Source of the DNA: JAKZSU01 sp047517485
Lineage (GTDB): Bacteria; Pseudomonadota; Alphaproteobacteria; UBA7887
Reading direction: 5' to 3'
Length of the DNA: 14,780 bases
Assembly (NCBI GenBank): GCA_047517485.1
Contig: JAKZSU010000087.1
Location: 1-14,780, forward strand
Of the stretch, positions 7,813 to 14,780 are shown in pieces (the stretch's first letter is position 1; every line of letters starts with the position of its first letter). Position numbers and translations under genes: made by a program. The notes beneath the pieces are model-generated. The model was not told the DNA's origin. It ran no database searches and was given only the letters and a program-made list of their open reading frames with translations.

Positions 7813-8820
7813 TCAAGCGGTCTCGAAGGCGGGAATTATCTGCTCCGCATAGTCGGCAATAATTTTTTCTTCGTTGCCGCTACCGAGATAAATATTGAAC
7901 TGGGTGATCCCGGCCGCCTCGAGCTGCCGGAGTTTGGCGATATGGGCCGCTGGATCACCGAGGACCGCGAAGGCCTCGACGATCTCATTGGTAATGAAAT
8001 CGAGATACGGGTTATCGCTTTGGCCGTGCTTGGCATAGTCGTAGCCCCGGCGTTTTTCGATGTAGGTCGTCAGGGATTGCGGCACCAGGTCGCTGTCGGC
8101 GCCATATTTTTCCACGATGTCGGCGACGTGATTGCCGACCATCGCCGGATACCATTTGGTGCGGGCGATGCAATCGTCGATCGGCCCGGTCATCGCCGGC
8201 GCCGCCGCCATAATGCGGAAATTGGCCATGTCGCGCCCGGCCGCCTTGCCCGCAGCGATCGCCTGATCGGCCAGCCATTTGCAAATCCCGGGCTCGGCGA
8301 TCTGCAACACCAGACCATCGCCGTGTTCACCGGCACATTTCAAGGCCATCGGGCCGTAGGCGGCAATCCACACCGGCAACTCATAGTTGGTCGCCCAGCT
8401 GAACTTTACCGGCTCGGCGGCGTCGCCATAGGTGACTTCATCGCCCCGTACCATGGCCTTAACCTTGTCGGCGAATTCGGCGACCCGGCTCAGCGAGGCC
8501 GGCTTTTTGCCCATCACCCGCACCGCGCTGTCGCCGCGACCAAGCCCGATTTCGAAGCGCCCGCCGGACTGATGGGCGAGTGAGCCGAACATCGACGCCG
8601 CCAGCGACCAGTCGCGGGTGTTGGGATTGGTGACCAACGGTCCGAACCGCATGGTTTTGGTGTGCTCCATGCACATCGCCATGGCGATGAAGCTTTCCCG
8701 CCACAGAATATGACTGTCCCAGAACCAACAATAGGTGAACCCGGCGTCCTCGGCTTGGCGCACCAGATGGCGGGCCCGATCCGGCTCGGCGGAACCACTG
8801 AAACAAATTGCGAATTCCAT
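7813..8820 (-). CDS. LLM-class flavin/F420-dependent oxidoreductase
   Basis: The 335-residue protein belongs to the luciferase-like monooxygenase superfamily, single-domain TIM barrels that use reduced FMN or F420. Family features seen are the N-terminal barrel strand with QAEDAGFTYCWFWDSH (about 25-40), the segment FGPLVTNPNTRDW, and SGGRFEIGLGRGDSAVR (about 85-101), which marks the coenzyme-binding loop. The similarity to methylene-tetrahydromethanopterin-reductase-like members suggests either F420 or FMN, and sequence reading alone does not settle which. The start ATG 8820 has AAGGA eight bases upstream; the open frame runs 13 codons further, without support. The gene diverges from the hyuABE operon across a 207-base intergenic region, and such oxidoreductases are often catabolic partners of hydantoin or lactam degradation clusters. 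The substrate is unknown. Confidence 0.85.
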   Translation of the reverse strand: MEFAICFSGSAEPDRARHLVRQAEDAGFTYCWFWDSHILWRESFIAMAMCMEHTKTMRFGPLVTNPNTRDWSLAASMFGSLAHQSGGRFEIGLGRGDSAVRVMGKKPASLSRVAEFADKVKAMVRGDEVTYGDAAEPVKFSWATNYELPVWIAAYGPMALKCAGEHGDGLVLQIAEPGICKWLADQAIAAGKAAGRDMANFRIMAAAPAMTGPIDDCIARTKWYPAMVGNHVADIVEKYGADSDLVPQSLTTYIEKRRGYDYAKHGQSDNPYLDFITNEIVEAFAVLGDPAAHIAKLRQLEAAGITQFNIYLGSGNEEKIIADYAEQIIPAFETA

Positions 8821-8861
8821 GTTTCGTATTCCTTTCTCGACTCCGCGTCGCTGCCTCATAC

Positions 8862-8877
8862 CCGTGATCGCTCACGG
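8862..8877. promoter_or_regulatory. 16-bp palindrome between the LLM gene and hyuA, candidate operator
   Basis: CCGTGA (8862-8867) and TCACGG (8872-8877) are perfect inverted repeats separated by TCGC. The site lies 42 bases before the LLM start and 150 bases before hyuA, in the shared intergenic region 8821-9027. Such a palindrome suits a dimeric repressor or activator controlling the divergent genes. No regulator gene for it lies next to them. The rest of the region has no ORF I would support. Confidence 0.35.
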
Positions 8878-9027
8878 CTCAGTTGTAGAGCTTTAGGCCG
8901 AGCAGGCATAGTCGATGATCTATTCAACATCCTACCGACATCGCGCTGTTGCCGGACGCCGAACGAAGGTTAACAATGCGACGCGCGTTGCGCCGATGCG
9001 TGGCGCACCGGGACGGGACGGAGAGAC

Positions 9028-11100
9028 ATGCAGCTGATCAGCGTCGACGTCGGGGGTACTTTTACCGATCTTGTGTTCGCCGACACCGAGAATAACGCCG
9101 TGCTCATTCACAAGGTTCCGACCACACCGGACGATCCCTCGATCGGGGCGCTCGACGGCATCCGCGAACTGTGTCGACGCAACGACATCGAGCCCGGCGC
9201 GATCGATCACGTCTTTCACGGCACCACCATCGCCACCAACGCCGTGCTCGAGTATGACGGCGCGCGAACCGGTATGATCACCAATCAGGGCTACCGCGAT
9301 ATTCTCCATATCGGCCGCCATCAACGGCCGCAAAACTATTCGATCATGCAGGACATCCCGTGGCAGAACCGGCCGCTGGTCCGCCGCCGCCACCGCAAGG
9401 TCGTGGGGGGACGCCTGGCCCCGCCGACTGGCGAGGTGCTGGAGCCGCTCGATGAGGCGGCGGTGCGCGCGGCGGCGCGGGAGTTGCGCGACGAAGGCGT
9501 CGAGGCGGTGGCGGTGTGCTTCCTGTTCTCCTACATCGATCCGCGTCACGAGGAGCAGGCCAAGGAAATCGTCCGCGACGAGTTTCCCGAGGCGTTCGTC
9601 ACTACGTCGGCTGCCATCGCGCCGCAGTTTCGTGAGTTCGAGCGCTTCACCACCGCGGCGATGAACGCCTTCATCGGACCCAAGGTGCGGCGCTACGTGG
9701 AGAATTTCGCCACCGGCCTGCGCCAGAACGAGCTTACGGCGGAGCTTCACATCATGGGGTCCAACGGCGGCGTGGCAACCGCGGCGATGGTGGCCGAGCG
9801 CCCGGTCATGACCCTGCTGTCCGGCCCCGCCGCCGGGGTGCTCGGTGGCGCGTGGGCGGCCGCGCCATCGGGCCACGACCGTTTGATTACCTTCGATGTG
9901 GGCGGGACCAGCGCCGACATCGGCATCGTCATCGACGGCGATTTCAGCGAATCCACCGCGCGTGACACGTGGATCGGCGGCTATCCGGTGCTGGTGCCGA
10001 TGATCGACATCGACACCATCGGCGCCGGCGGTGGCAGCATCGCCTATGTCGATGACGGCGGCGCGTTTCGCGTCGGCCCGCACAGTGCCGGATCCCGCCC
10101 CGGGCCGGCGGCCTACGGCAAGGGTGGCGATCGGCCCACGGTGACCGACGCCAACCTGGTTCTCGGCCGGCTCGACAAGGATAATTTTCTCGGTGGCGAA
10201 ATGGCGCTCGACGAGGCGGCGGCACACCGGGTCATTGGTGAGCTGGCGAACCGCTTGGGCATGGACGAACTGGAAGCGGCCGAGGGCGTACTGACAATTC
10301 TCAACAGTAATATGACCAACGCGATCCGCGCGCGCACGGTTCAGAAAGGCTTGGACCCGCGGGGGTTTTCGCTGGTGGCGTTTGGCGGCGCGGGACCGCT
10401 GCACGGTGCCGAGGTCGCGGCGATGCTCGACATCCCCGAGGTCATCGTGCCAACGCATCCCGGCATCACGTCGGCCGCCGGTCTGCTCACCACCGATCTC
10501 AAGTACGACCAAATCAAGACCGAGTTCCAGGTCAAGGGCGCGGTTGACATGGCCAAGCTCGCCGCCGACTTCGGCCAACTCGAACGCGAGCTCCTCGACC
10601 AATTCGCCGCCGATCGATTGTCCGCCGACGACGTGCGTCTCGTCCGTTCGGGCGATCTGCGCTATGTCGGACAGGGCTATGAGCTGAGGGTCGCTTTTCC
10701 CGACGGCACCTTGGACAAAGCGGCGCTCGCCGCGGTGTGGACCGGGTTCCATCGACTCCACAAGGCCGACTACGGCCATTTCTTTCCCGACAGTCCGATC
10801 GAAATCGTCAATATCCGCCTGACCGGCAGCGGCCACGTGCCCAAGATGGGTCGTCCGGCGATTGTCGGCGGCGACTCGTTGGCGCACGCGCGCGTGCGCC
10901 AAGGGACCTGTGTGTTCCGCACCGACGGCACCTTGCGGCCATTCGATACGGTATACTATCAACGTGACGCCCTGCCGGTCGACAAAACCCTGGACGGGCC
11001 GGCGGTACTCTTGCAACGTGACGCGACGACCGTGGTGCCGCCGAGCTGGAACGCCACCTTGGAGCCGAGCGGCAATATCATCCTCAGACACAAAGGCTGA
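9028..11100 (+). CDS. hyuA: Hydantoinase/oxoprolinase family protein, A (ATPase) subunit
   Basis: The family uses ATP to phosphorylate a cyclic amide so that the HyuB partner can open the ring; members act on N-methylhydantoin, 5-oxoproline, caprolactam and hydantoins. The 690-residue protein has the two ASKHA-type nucleotide-binding motifs: VDVGGTFTDLV (residues 6-16) and ITFDVGGTSADIGI (about 287-300). It also has HGTTIATNAVLE, GAGGGSIA, the hinge-like RPGPAAYG and FGGAGPLHG. ATG 9028 has GGAGA four bases upstream and is the only in-frame start nearby. Its stop is three bases from the hyuB start, so the two subunits are co-translated. The short form matches the bacterial two-subunit type rather than the fused eukaryotic oxoprolinase. 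The exact substrate cannot be read from the sequence; acetone-carboxylase-like subunits are a more distant alternative. Confidence 0.92.
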   Translation: MQLISVDVGGTFTDLVFADTENNAVLIHKVPTTPDDPSIGALDGIRELCRRNDIEPGAIDHVFHGTTIATNAVLEYDGARTGMITNQGYRDILHIGRHQRPQNYSIMQDIPWQNRPLVRRRHRKVVGGRLAPPTGEVLEPLDEAAVRAAARELRDEGVEAVAVCFLFSYIDPRHEEQAKEIVRDEFPEAFVTTSAAIAPQFREFERFTTAAMNAFIGPKVRRYVENFATGLRQNELTAELHIMGSNGGVATAAMVAERPVMTLLSGPAAGVLGGAWAAAPSGHDRLITFDVGGTSADIGIVIDGDFSESTARDTWIGGYPVLVPMIDIDTIGAGGGSIAYVDDGGAFRVGPHSAGSRPGPAAYGKGGDRPTVTDANLVLGRLDKDNFLGGEMALDEAAAHRVIGELANRLGMDELEAAEGVLTILNSNMTNAIRARTVQKGLDPRGFSLVAFGGAGPLHGAEVAAMLDIPEVIVPTHPGITSAAGLLTTDLKYDQIKTEFQVKGAVDMAKLAADFGQLERELLDQFAADRLSADDVRLVRSGDLRYVGQGYELRVAFPDGTLDKAALAAVWTGFHRLHKADYGHFFPDSPIEIVNIRLTGSGHVPKMGRPAIVGGDSLAHARVRQGTCVFRTDGTLRPFDTVYYQRDALPVDKTLDGPAVLLQRDATTVVPPSWNATLEPSGNIILRHKG

Positions 11101-11103
11101 ACG

Positions 11104-12927
11104 ATGACGTCAGATCAGCAACCCCTCCCCGAGTCCCAGGGAAATCGGCAATCGATCGACCCGGTGACCGCCAACGTCATTCAGGGGGCACTGGAAAACA
11201 TCGCTGTTGAAATGGGTCACAAACTGATGCGCATGTCGTACTCCAGCATCATCCGCGAGTCCGAGGATTTTGGCGCCGGCCTGGTCGATGCCGACGGCCG
11301 CGGGCTGTGCGAAACGCCGCAGAGCACGCCGCTGCAATCGGGTCCCATTCCGGGCTACGTGCGCGGCATGCGGCGCCTGTTCGAGGCGCGCGGCGACACC
11401 TTCAACCCGGGCGACGTGATCATTCACAATTCCGCCTACCATGGCGCCTCGCATGGCCCCGACGTGGCGTTCTCGGTGCCGGTGTTCCATCGCGACGCCC
11501 TGGTCGGGCATTCGGTGACCACCGCGCACCACCTCGATATCGGTGCGCTGAGCCCGGGCAGCTGCGGCATTGTCGATGCCATGGACGCGTATGCCGAGGG
11601 GCTGCAGTTCAAGGCGCTCAAGATTTACGACCGGGGAAAGTTGAATGCGCCGCTGTGGGAGATGCTGCGCGACAATATCCGCGCCTCCGATCTCGTGGTC
11701 GGCGACATGGAAGCGCAGATCGCCGCCAGTCGCATCGGCGCCGAGAGATATGGCGCGCTGATCGAGCATTACGGCTTGGCGGTCGTCGAGGCGGCGTCGG
11801 ACGAGTTAATGGCCTATTCGGAACGGATGATGCGCGCGGCAATCGAAAAGCTGCCCGACGGCGTCTATCACGCGATCACCCACATCGACGGCTATCTCGA
11901 CAGCCCCGACCCGGCGCATAAGAACTTGGCCATCGAAGTGACCACCACCATCGCGGGCAGCGAAATCACCGTCGACTTCACCGGCACCGCGCCGCAGGTC
12001 CCCGACCGGCCGATCAACATGCCGCTCGAGGGCACCACCGACTGCGCCGTGTGGCTCACCATACGGTCGATCCTGCTCGATTCCGAGGATCACGGCCACA
12101 TCCCGCAAAACAGCGGCCTCACGCGCCCGATCACCATTGTCGCGCCGAGTGGAACCTTGGTGAATCCGATCTTTCCGGCGCCGACAATCGCGCGCTTTTG
12201 CACCGGCAATCAGGCCGCGGATACGCTGATGAAGGCGCTCGCCGAGGCGGTGCCGAAACAGGTCAGTGCCGGCATCGGAAATCTCCATGTCATCGCCTTC
12301 AGCGGCATCCGCGACGAGACCCATTGGGTGCATATGGAGATTCACGAGGGCAGCTACGGCGGGCGCTATGGCAAGGATGGCCTCGATGCCGTCGATACGC
12401 TTTATGCCAACACCCGCAATAACCCGATCGAGGATTTGGAGTCGCATCTGCCGCTCCGGGTCCACCGCTATGAGCTGCGCGACGAGGCCTGTCCGGCGGG
12501 GCGCTGGCGTGGCGGAATCGGCTCGATCCGTGAGGTCGAATTTCTCGAGGACGGCGGCGCCTCGGTGGAAGGCGAGGGACACGAATACGCCCCCTGGGGG
12601 TTCGCCGGCGGCGATGACGGCAAGACCGCCGGATTGCAATACCGGCGCGCCAGCGGCGAAGTCCTCGATTTGCCGTCCAAGCTTCCCAACATGGCGGCCA
12701 AGACTGGCGATCGGGTGATCATGATCGGACCCTGCGGCGGTGGCTACGGCGATCCGCTGGAACGCGACCCGCACCAAGTGCTCGAGGACGTGCGCGACGG
12801 CTATCTCTCGATCGAGGGCGCGCTGTCCGATTATGGCGTGATCATTACCGCGGCGGGCGATCTCGACGAGGCCGCGACCACCGCGGCGCGCCGGAGCCGT
12901 CGCCAGGAGAACCGAGGAGGCAAGTGA
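11104..12927 (+). CDS. hyuB: Hydantoinase/oxoprolinase family protein, B (hydrolase) subunit
   Basis: This is the partner of HyuA, and it holds the metal-dependent hydrolytic site. In the 607-residue protein, the likely metal ligands are Asp55 (in ESEDFGAG), the H117-x-x-D120 pair in the HNSAYHGASHGPD region, and His142 or His143 in AHHLDIG. I infer these by analogy with caprolactamase and N-methylhydantoinase B subunits. Many relatives read NDPYxGGTHxxD where this one has HNSAYHGASHGPD, a noticeable variation near the site. Later family motifs include DFTGTAPQVPDRPIN, FPAPTIARFCTGNQ, GRWRGGIGS and GPCGGGYGDP close to the end. The start ATG 11104 has AAAGG about nine bases upstream, inside the end of hyuA. 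The stop TGA overlaps the racemase ATG by one base, so hyuA, hyuB and hyuE form one translationally linked operon. Confidence 0.93.
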   Translation: MTSDQQPLPESQGNRQSIDPVTANVIQGALENIAVEMGHKLMRMSYSSIIRESEDFGAGLVDADGRGLCETPQSTPLQSGPIPGYVRGMRRLFEARGDTFNPGDVIIHNSAYHGASHGPDVAFSVPVFHRDALVGHSVTTAHHLDIGALSPGSCGIVDAMDAYAEGLQFKALKIYDRGKLNAPLWEMLRDNIRASDLVVGDMEAQIAASRIGAERYGALIEHYGLAVVEAASDELMAYSERMMRAAIEKLPDGVYHAITHIDGYLDSPDPAHKNLAIEVTTTIAGSEITVDFTGTAPQVPDRPINMPLEGTTDCAVWLTIRSILLDSEDHGHIPQNSGLTRPITIVAPSGTLVNPIFPAPTIARFCTGNQAADTLMKALAEAVPKQVSAGIGNLHVIAFSGIRDETHWVHMEIHEGSYGGRYGKDGLDAVDTLYANTRNNPIEDLESHLPLRVHRYELRDEACPAGRWRGGIGSIREVEFLEDGGASVEGEGHEYAPWGFAGGDDGKTAGLQYRRASGEVLDLPSKLPNMAAKTGDRVIMIGPCGGGYGDPLERDPHQVLEDVRDGYLSIEGALSDYGVIITAAGDLDEAATTAARRSRRQENRGGK

Positions 12928-13691
12928 TGAAGATCAAGATCATCAACCCCAACACCACGCTGGCAATGACCGAAGCGATTGGCGCGGCGGGCCGTTCGCG
13001 GGCCCGGAGCGGCACTGAAATCGTTGCCGTGAGCCCGACGTTCGGGCCGGCCTCGATCGAATCCTATTACGACGAGATGCTGTGCGCGCCGGGGGTGATC
13101 GACGAGGTCATCAAGGGCGACGAGGACGGCTTCGATGCCTACATCATCGCCTGTTACGGCGACCCCGGCCTGCACGCGGCCCGCGAGGCGACGGTGAAAC
13201 CGGTGATCGGCATCGCCGAGGCCTCGCTTTACACCGCCTCGATCCTGGCCGCGCGGTTCTCGATCGTCACGGTCATCCCGCGGATCAAGACCATGCTCGA
13301 GGAAATGGTGGCAAACTATGGGTTCAGCCACAAGGTGGCAAATATCCGGACCACCCCGCTCTACGTGCTCGACATCGAAAAGGACCCCGCCGGCGCCCTC
13401 GAAACGTTGCGCGCCGAGGCTCGCAAAGCGATGGTCGAGGACGACGCGGAAGCGATCTTGCTGGGCTGCGCGGGCTTCGCCGATTTCGCTGACGACCTCG
13501 AGCGCGAGCTCGGTATCCCGGTGCTCGATGGGGTGGTGTGCGCGGTCAAGTTTGCGGAAGCCTTGGTCGAACTCGGCAAAACCACCAGCAAGCGCAAGAC
13601 CTATCGGCCGCCCGAGACGAAGGCGTTCACCGGCATGTTCGCGCCTTTCGGTAGCGTCGCTGGCGACAACCAGACCGAGGCCGCCGAGTAG
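12927..13691 (+). CDS. hyuE: Asp/Glu/hydantoin racemase family protein
   Basis: Hydantoin racemases interconvert D- and L-5-substituted hydantoins so that a stereospecific hydrolase can use both. The 254-residue protein has the N-terminal INPNTT motif and both catalytic cysteines in their usual places: Cys76 in ACYGDPGL and Cys181 in LGCAGF. That matches the two-cysteine mechanism of the family. A strong ribosome binding site, GAGGAGG (12914-12920), lies within the end of hyuB. It fits ATG 12927 (six bases away) better than the adjacent GTG 12924. The last 30 or so residues are a Lys/Pro/Thr-rich tail. Operon position suggests it supplies one enantiomer to HyuA/HyuB. Maleate isomerases and arylmalonate decarboxylases share the fold, but the motifs here are closest to hydantoin racemase. 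Confidence 0.88.
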   Translation: MKIKIINPNTTLAMTEAIGAAGRSRARSGTEIVAVSPTFGPASIESYYDEMLCAPGVIDEVIKGDEDGFDAYIIACYGDPGLHAAREATVKPVIGIAEASLYTASILAARFSIVTVIPRIKTMLEEMVANYGFSHKVANIRTTPLYVLDIEKDPAGALETLRAEARKAMVEDDAEAILLGCAGFADFADDLERELGIPVLDGVVCAVKFAEALVELGKTTSKRKTYRPPETKAFTGMFAPFGSVAGDNQTEAAE

Positions 13692-13715
13692 AGCACGGTC
13701 TCCCCGGGGAAGCCG

Positions 13716-14621
13716 CTAACTAGTCAGCTTCTTTTCGAAATCCTCTTGGATATCGCGCAGCTCCGCGATCAGCGCGTGCATGTCGGAACTATCGATGACA
13801 TTGACCTCCACGTGTTTGCCGACCCGTGAGAGTTGCTGACGCTTCTCACGATGCGCCTCCGACAGAAATTCGCCGACTCGGTAGACTTGCACCGGACGGG
13901 CAAAGCCTTTCACCTTGACTTGATCGCGCTGTTCGCTGCTCACGTGATCATGAATCAAGCCATGGGTCGTATCGTCGATCAAAATTTCGCCTGGTTTGGC
14001 GAGGCCTTCCAGCCGCGCCGCGAGATTCACCGGGCGACCCAAAGCGGTGTATTTCAGCCGCTGCTCGGAGCCGAAATTGCCCACCGTGCAGTAGCCCGTC
14101 GCGATCCCCATGCGGACATGCATTTCGTGCGGAACCCCATGGTTCTGCCAATATTTTTGCAGTTCCGCCGCGCGCGTACGCATGCGCAGGGCCATCTCGA
14201 CGCATTTTAGCGCGTCTTCAACCTCACCCTTGCTTTCCGGATCGCCAAAAAACACGAATACCGCGTCGCCGATGAACTCGATAAGCGTGCCGCCGCAATC
14301 GAGGGCTATCGAGGCCATCTCGGACAAATAGGAGTTGATGACTTTGGCGAGTTTTTCGGGCTCCAAGGTATCCGTGAGATCGGAAAACTTGACCATGTCC
14401 GAGAGAAAAATCGTCAGATTTTTTCTCGCATGCGCCTTGAGGACTTCATCGGTATCGGTAAAAATACTTTGGTAAATTTGCGGCGATAGATGCTTCGCCA
14501 GCCGGTTGGCGAGGTGCTCGAGCCGGGCGCTTTTTTCCTCGATAAGTCTTTGATCGTGAACTTTCTGTTCGAGAAGGTGCTCGCGCTCTTCGCGTAGATG
14601 CCACTCGTCGGTGCGATCCAC
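13716..14621 (-). CDS. Class III adenylate/guanylate cyclase, 5' part lost at an IS3 end
   Basis: Class III cyclases make cAMP or cGMP from ATP or GTP. Numbering from GTG 14621 (301 residues), a charged coiled-coil-like stretch (about 1-50) leads to LSPQIYQSIF and then the catalytic domain: Asp75 in FLSDMVKF and Asp119 in FIGDAVFVFFGDP (metal ligands), and Asn199 and Arg203 in VNLAARLE (transition state). The base-selecting position before FIGD is Glu115, where adenylate cyclases have Lys; the second position is Thr192. The frame is open to 14759, but everything above 14641 belongs to an IS element read out of its own frame. The true start is therefore either GTG 14621, preceded by AAGG seven bases upstream, or was removed together with an N-terminal sensor region. 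The catalytic domain looks intact. The gene converges with hyuE (24-base gap), and its role is unrelated to that operon as far as I can see. Confidence 0.82.
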   Translation of the reverse strand: MDRTDEWHLREEREHLLEQKVHDQRLIEEKSARLEHLANRLAKHLSPQIYQSIFTDTDEVLKAHARKNLTIFLSDMVKFSDLTDTLEPEKLAKVINSYLSEMASIALDCGGTLIEFIGDAVFVFFGDPESKGEVEDALKCVEMALRMRTRAAELQKYWQNHGVPHEMHVRMGIATGYCTVGNFGSEQRLKYTALGRPVNLAARLEGLAKPGEILIDDTTHGLIHDHVSSEQRDQVKVKGFARPVQVYRVGEFLSEAHREKRQQLSRVGKHVEVNVIDSSDMHALIAELRDIQEDFEKKLTS

Positions 14622-14641
14622 GAATTGGCCTTGAATAATAT

Positions 14642-14780
14642 TGGACCCATCCAGGAAAAGTGGAGGCGCCCTACACCGTTTGGATTGCTTCTGCCTCGAA
14701 TTTGACGGGGCTTGTGAAGTCCAGCGTCGAGTGCCGACGGACTGGATTATAGAACCCATCGATGTATCCGGCTATGGCAG
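14642..14780 (-). mobile_element. Right end of an IS3-family insertion sequence, cut by window edge
   Basis: The minus strand carries the last codons of an IS3-family transposase, its stop (14671-14673), and 29 more bases ending in GGGTCCA. Read outward-in from the edge this is TGGACCCATCCAGG, a typical IS3-type inverted-repeat end with a TG/CA terminus. I place the boundary at 14642 because cyclase coding resumes directly beyond. The left end and target duplication lie outside the window. Confidence 0.75.
14671..14780 (-). CDS. IS3-family transposase (OrfB), C-terminal 35 residues only
   Basis: Only the end of the reading frame is in the window: two bases of a codon at 14779-14780, then 35 codons and TAG at 14673. 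The peptide contains YIDGFYNPVRRHSTL followed by DFTSPVKFE. This is the hallmark C-terminus of IS3-family DDE integrase-type transposases (YI..YN..R.HS.L...SP..F). The frame is intact as far as seen, so the element may still be complete outside the window. Its orientation is the same as the cyclase, whose coding sequence lies just past its right end. Confidence 0.88.
   Translation of the reverse strand, partial: AIAGYIDGFYNPVRRHSTLDFTSPVKFEAEAIQTV

Noticed and set aside
8932..11091. 719-codon open frame on the minus strand opposite hyuA
   Set aside because: It mirrors hyuA almost exactly. High third-position GC removes stops from the antisense frame, the composition has no domain sense, and hyuA has clear motifs.
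13701..13710. TCCCCGGGGA palindrome between hyuE and the cyclase gene
   Set aside because: A loopless 10-base palindrome with no T-tract is expected by chance in GC-rich DNA and is a poor terminator.
14642..14759. ATG 14759 as the cyclase start
   Set aside because: It lies inside the IS3 transposase tail in a different frame, so the first 39 residues would be mobile-element sequence.

Overview
The window looks like chromosomal DNA of a GC-rich alphaproteobacterium, perhaps a Rhodospirillales-like lineage. This rests on high GC with strong third-position GC bias, a SahR-type regulator heading metF-metH, and an mlaA-mlaC pair standing apart from mlaFED. The genus cannot be named from sequence alone.

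Layout, left to right. (1) 1-220: two perfect 93-bp tandem copies plus a diverged 34-bp partial copy; each full copy carries a GC-rich hairpin. (2) 227-259: a perfect 14-bp stem-loop behind a minus-strand pair, mlaA (958-1776) then mlaC (283-942), which act in retrograde phospholipid transport for outer-membrane lipid asymmetry. (3) 1777-2243: a divergent regulatory region with an AT-rich 20-bp palindrome just before the next gene. (4) 2244-7650: a tight plus-strand operon. It holds an ArsR-type regulator with a methyltransferase-like sensor domain (SahR type), metF (methylenetetrahydrofolate reductase) and full-length cobalamin-dependent metH. Together they make methyl-THF, remethylate homocysteine to methionine, and sense S-adenosylhomocysteine. 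(5) 7651-7812: a convergent gap with a 47-codon minus-strand ORF that may be a gene remnant. (6) 7813-8820 (minus): a luciferase-like flavin/F420-dependent oxidoreductase, divergent from a plus-strand operon hyuA-hyuB-hyuE (9028-13691). The operon encodes both subunits of an ATP-dependent hydantoinase/oxoprolinase and an Asp/Glu/hydantoin racemase with both catalytic cysteines. (7) 13716-14641 (minus): a class III nucleotide cyclase whose upstream part ends abruptly at the right end of an IS3-family element (14642-14780 and beyond the window).

Most notable observations: the cyclase interrupted or bounded by the IS3 end, with a possible GTG start just inside the junction; its guanylate-cyclase-like Glu where adenylate cyclases usually have Lys; the 93-bp repeats acting as a possible tandem terminator array behind mlaC; and the candidate SahR operator. 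Nothing here is clearly a wholly new system. The least explained parts are the repeat array and the substrate of the Hyu/LLM cluster.
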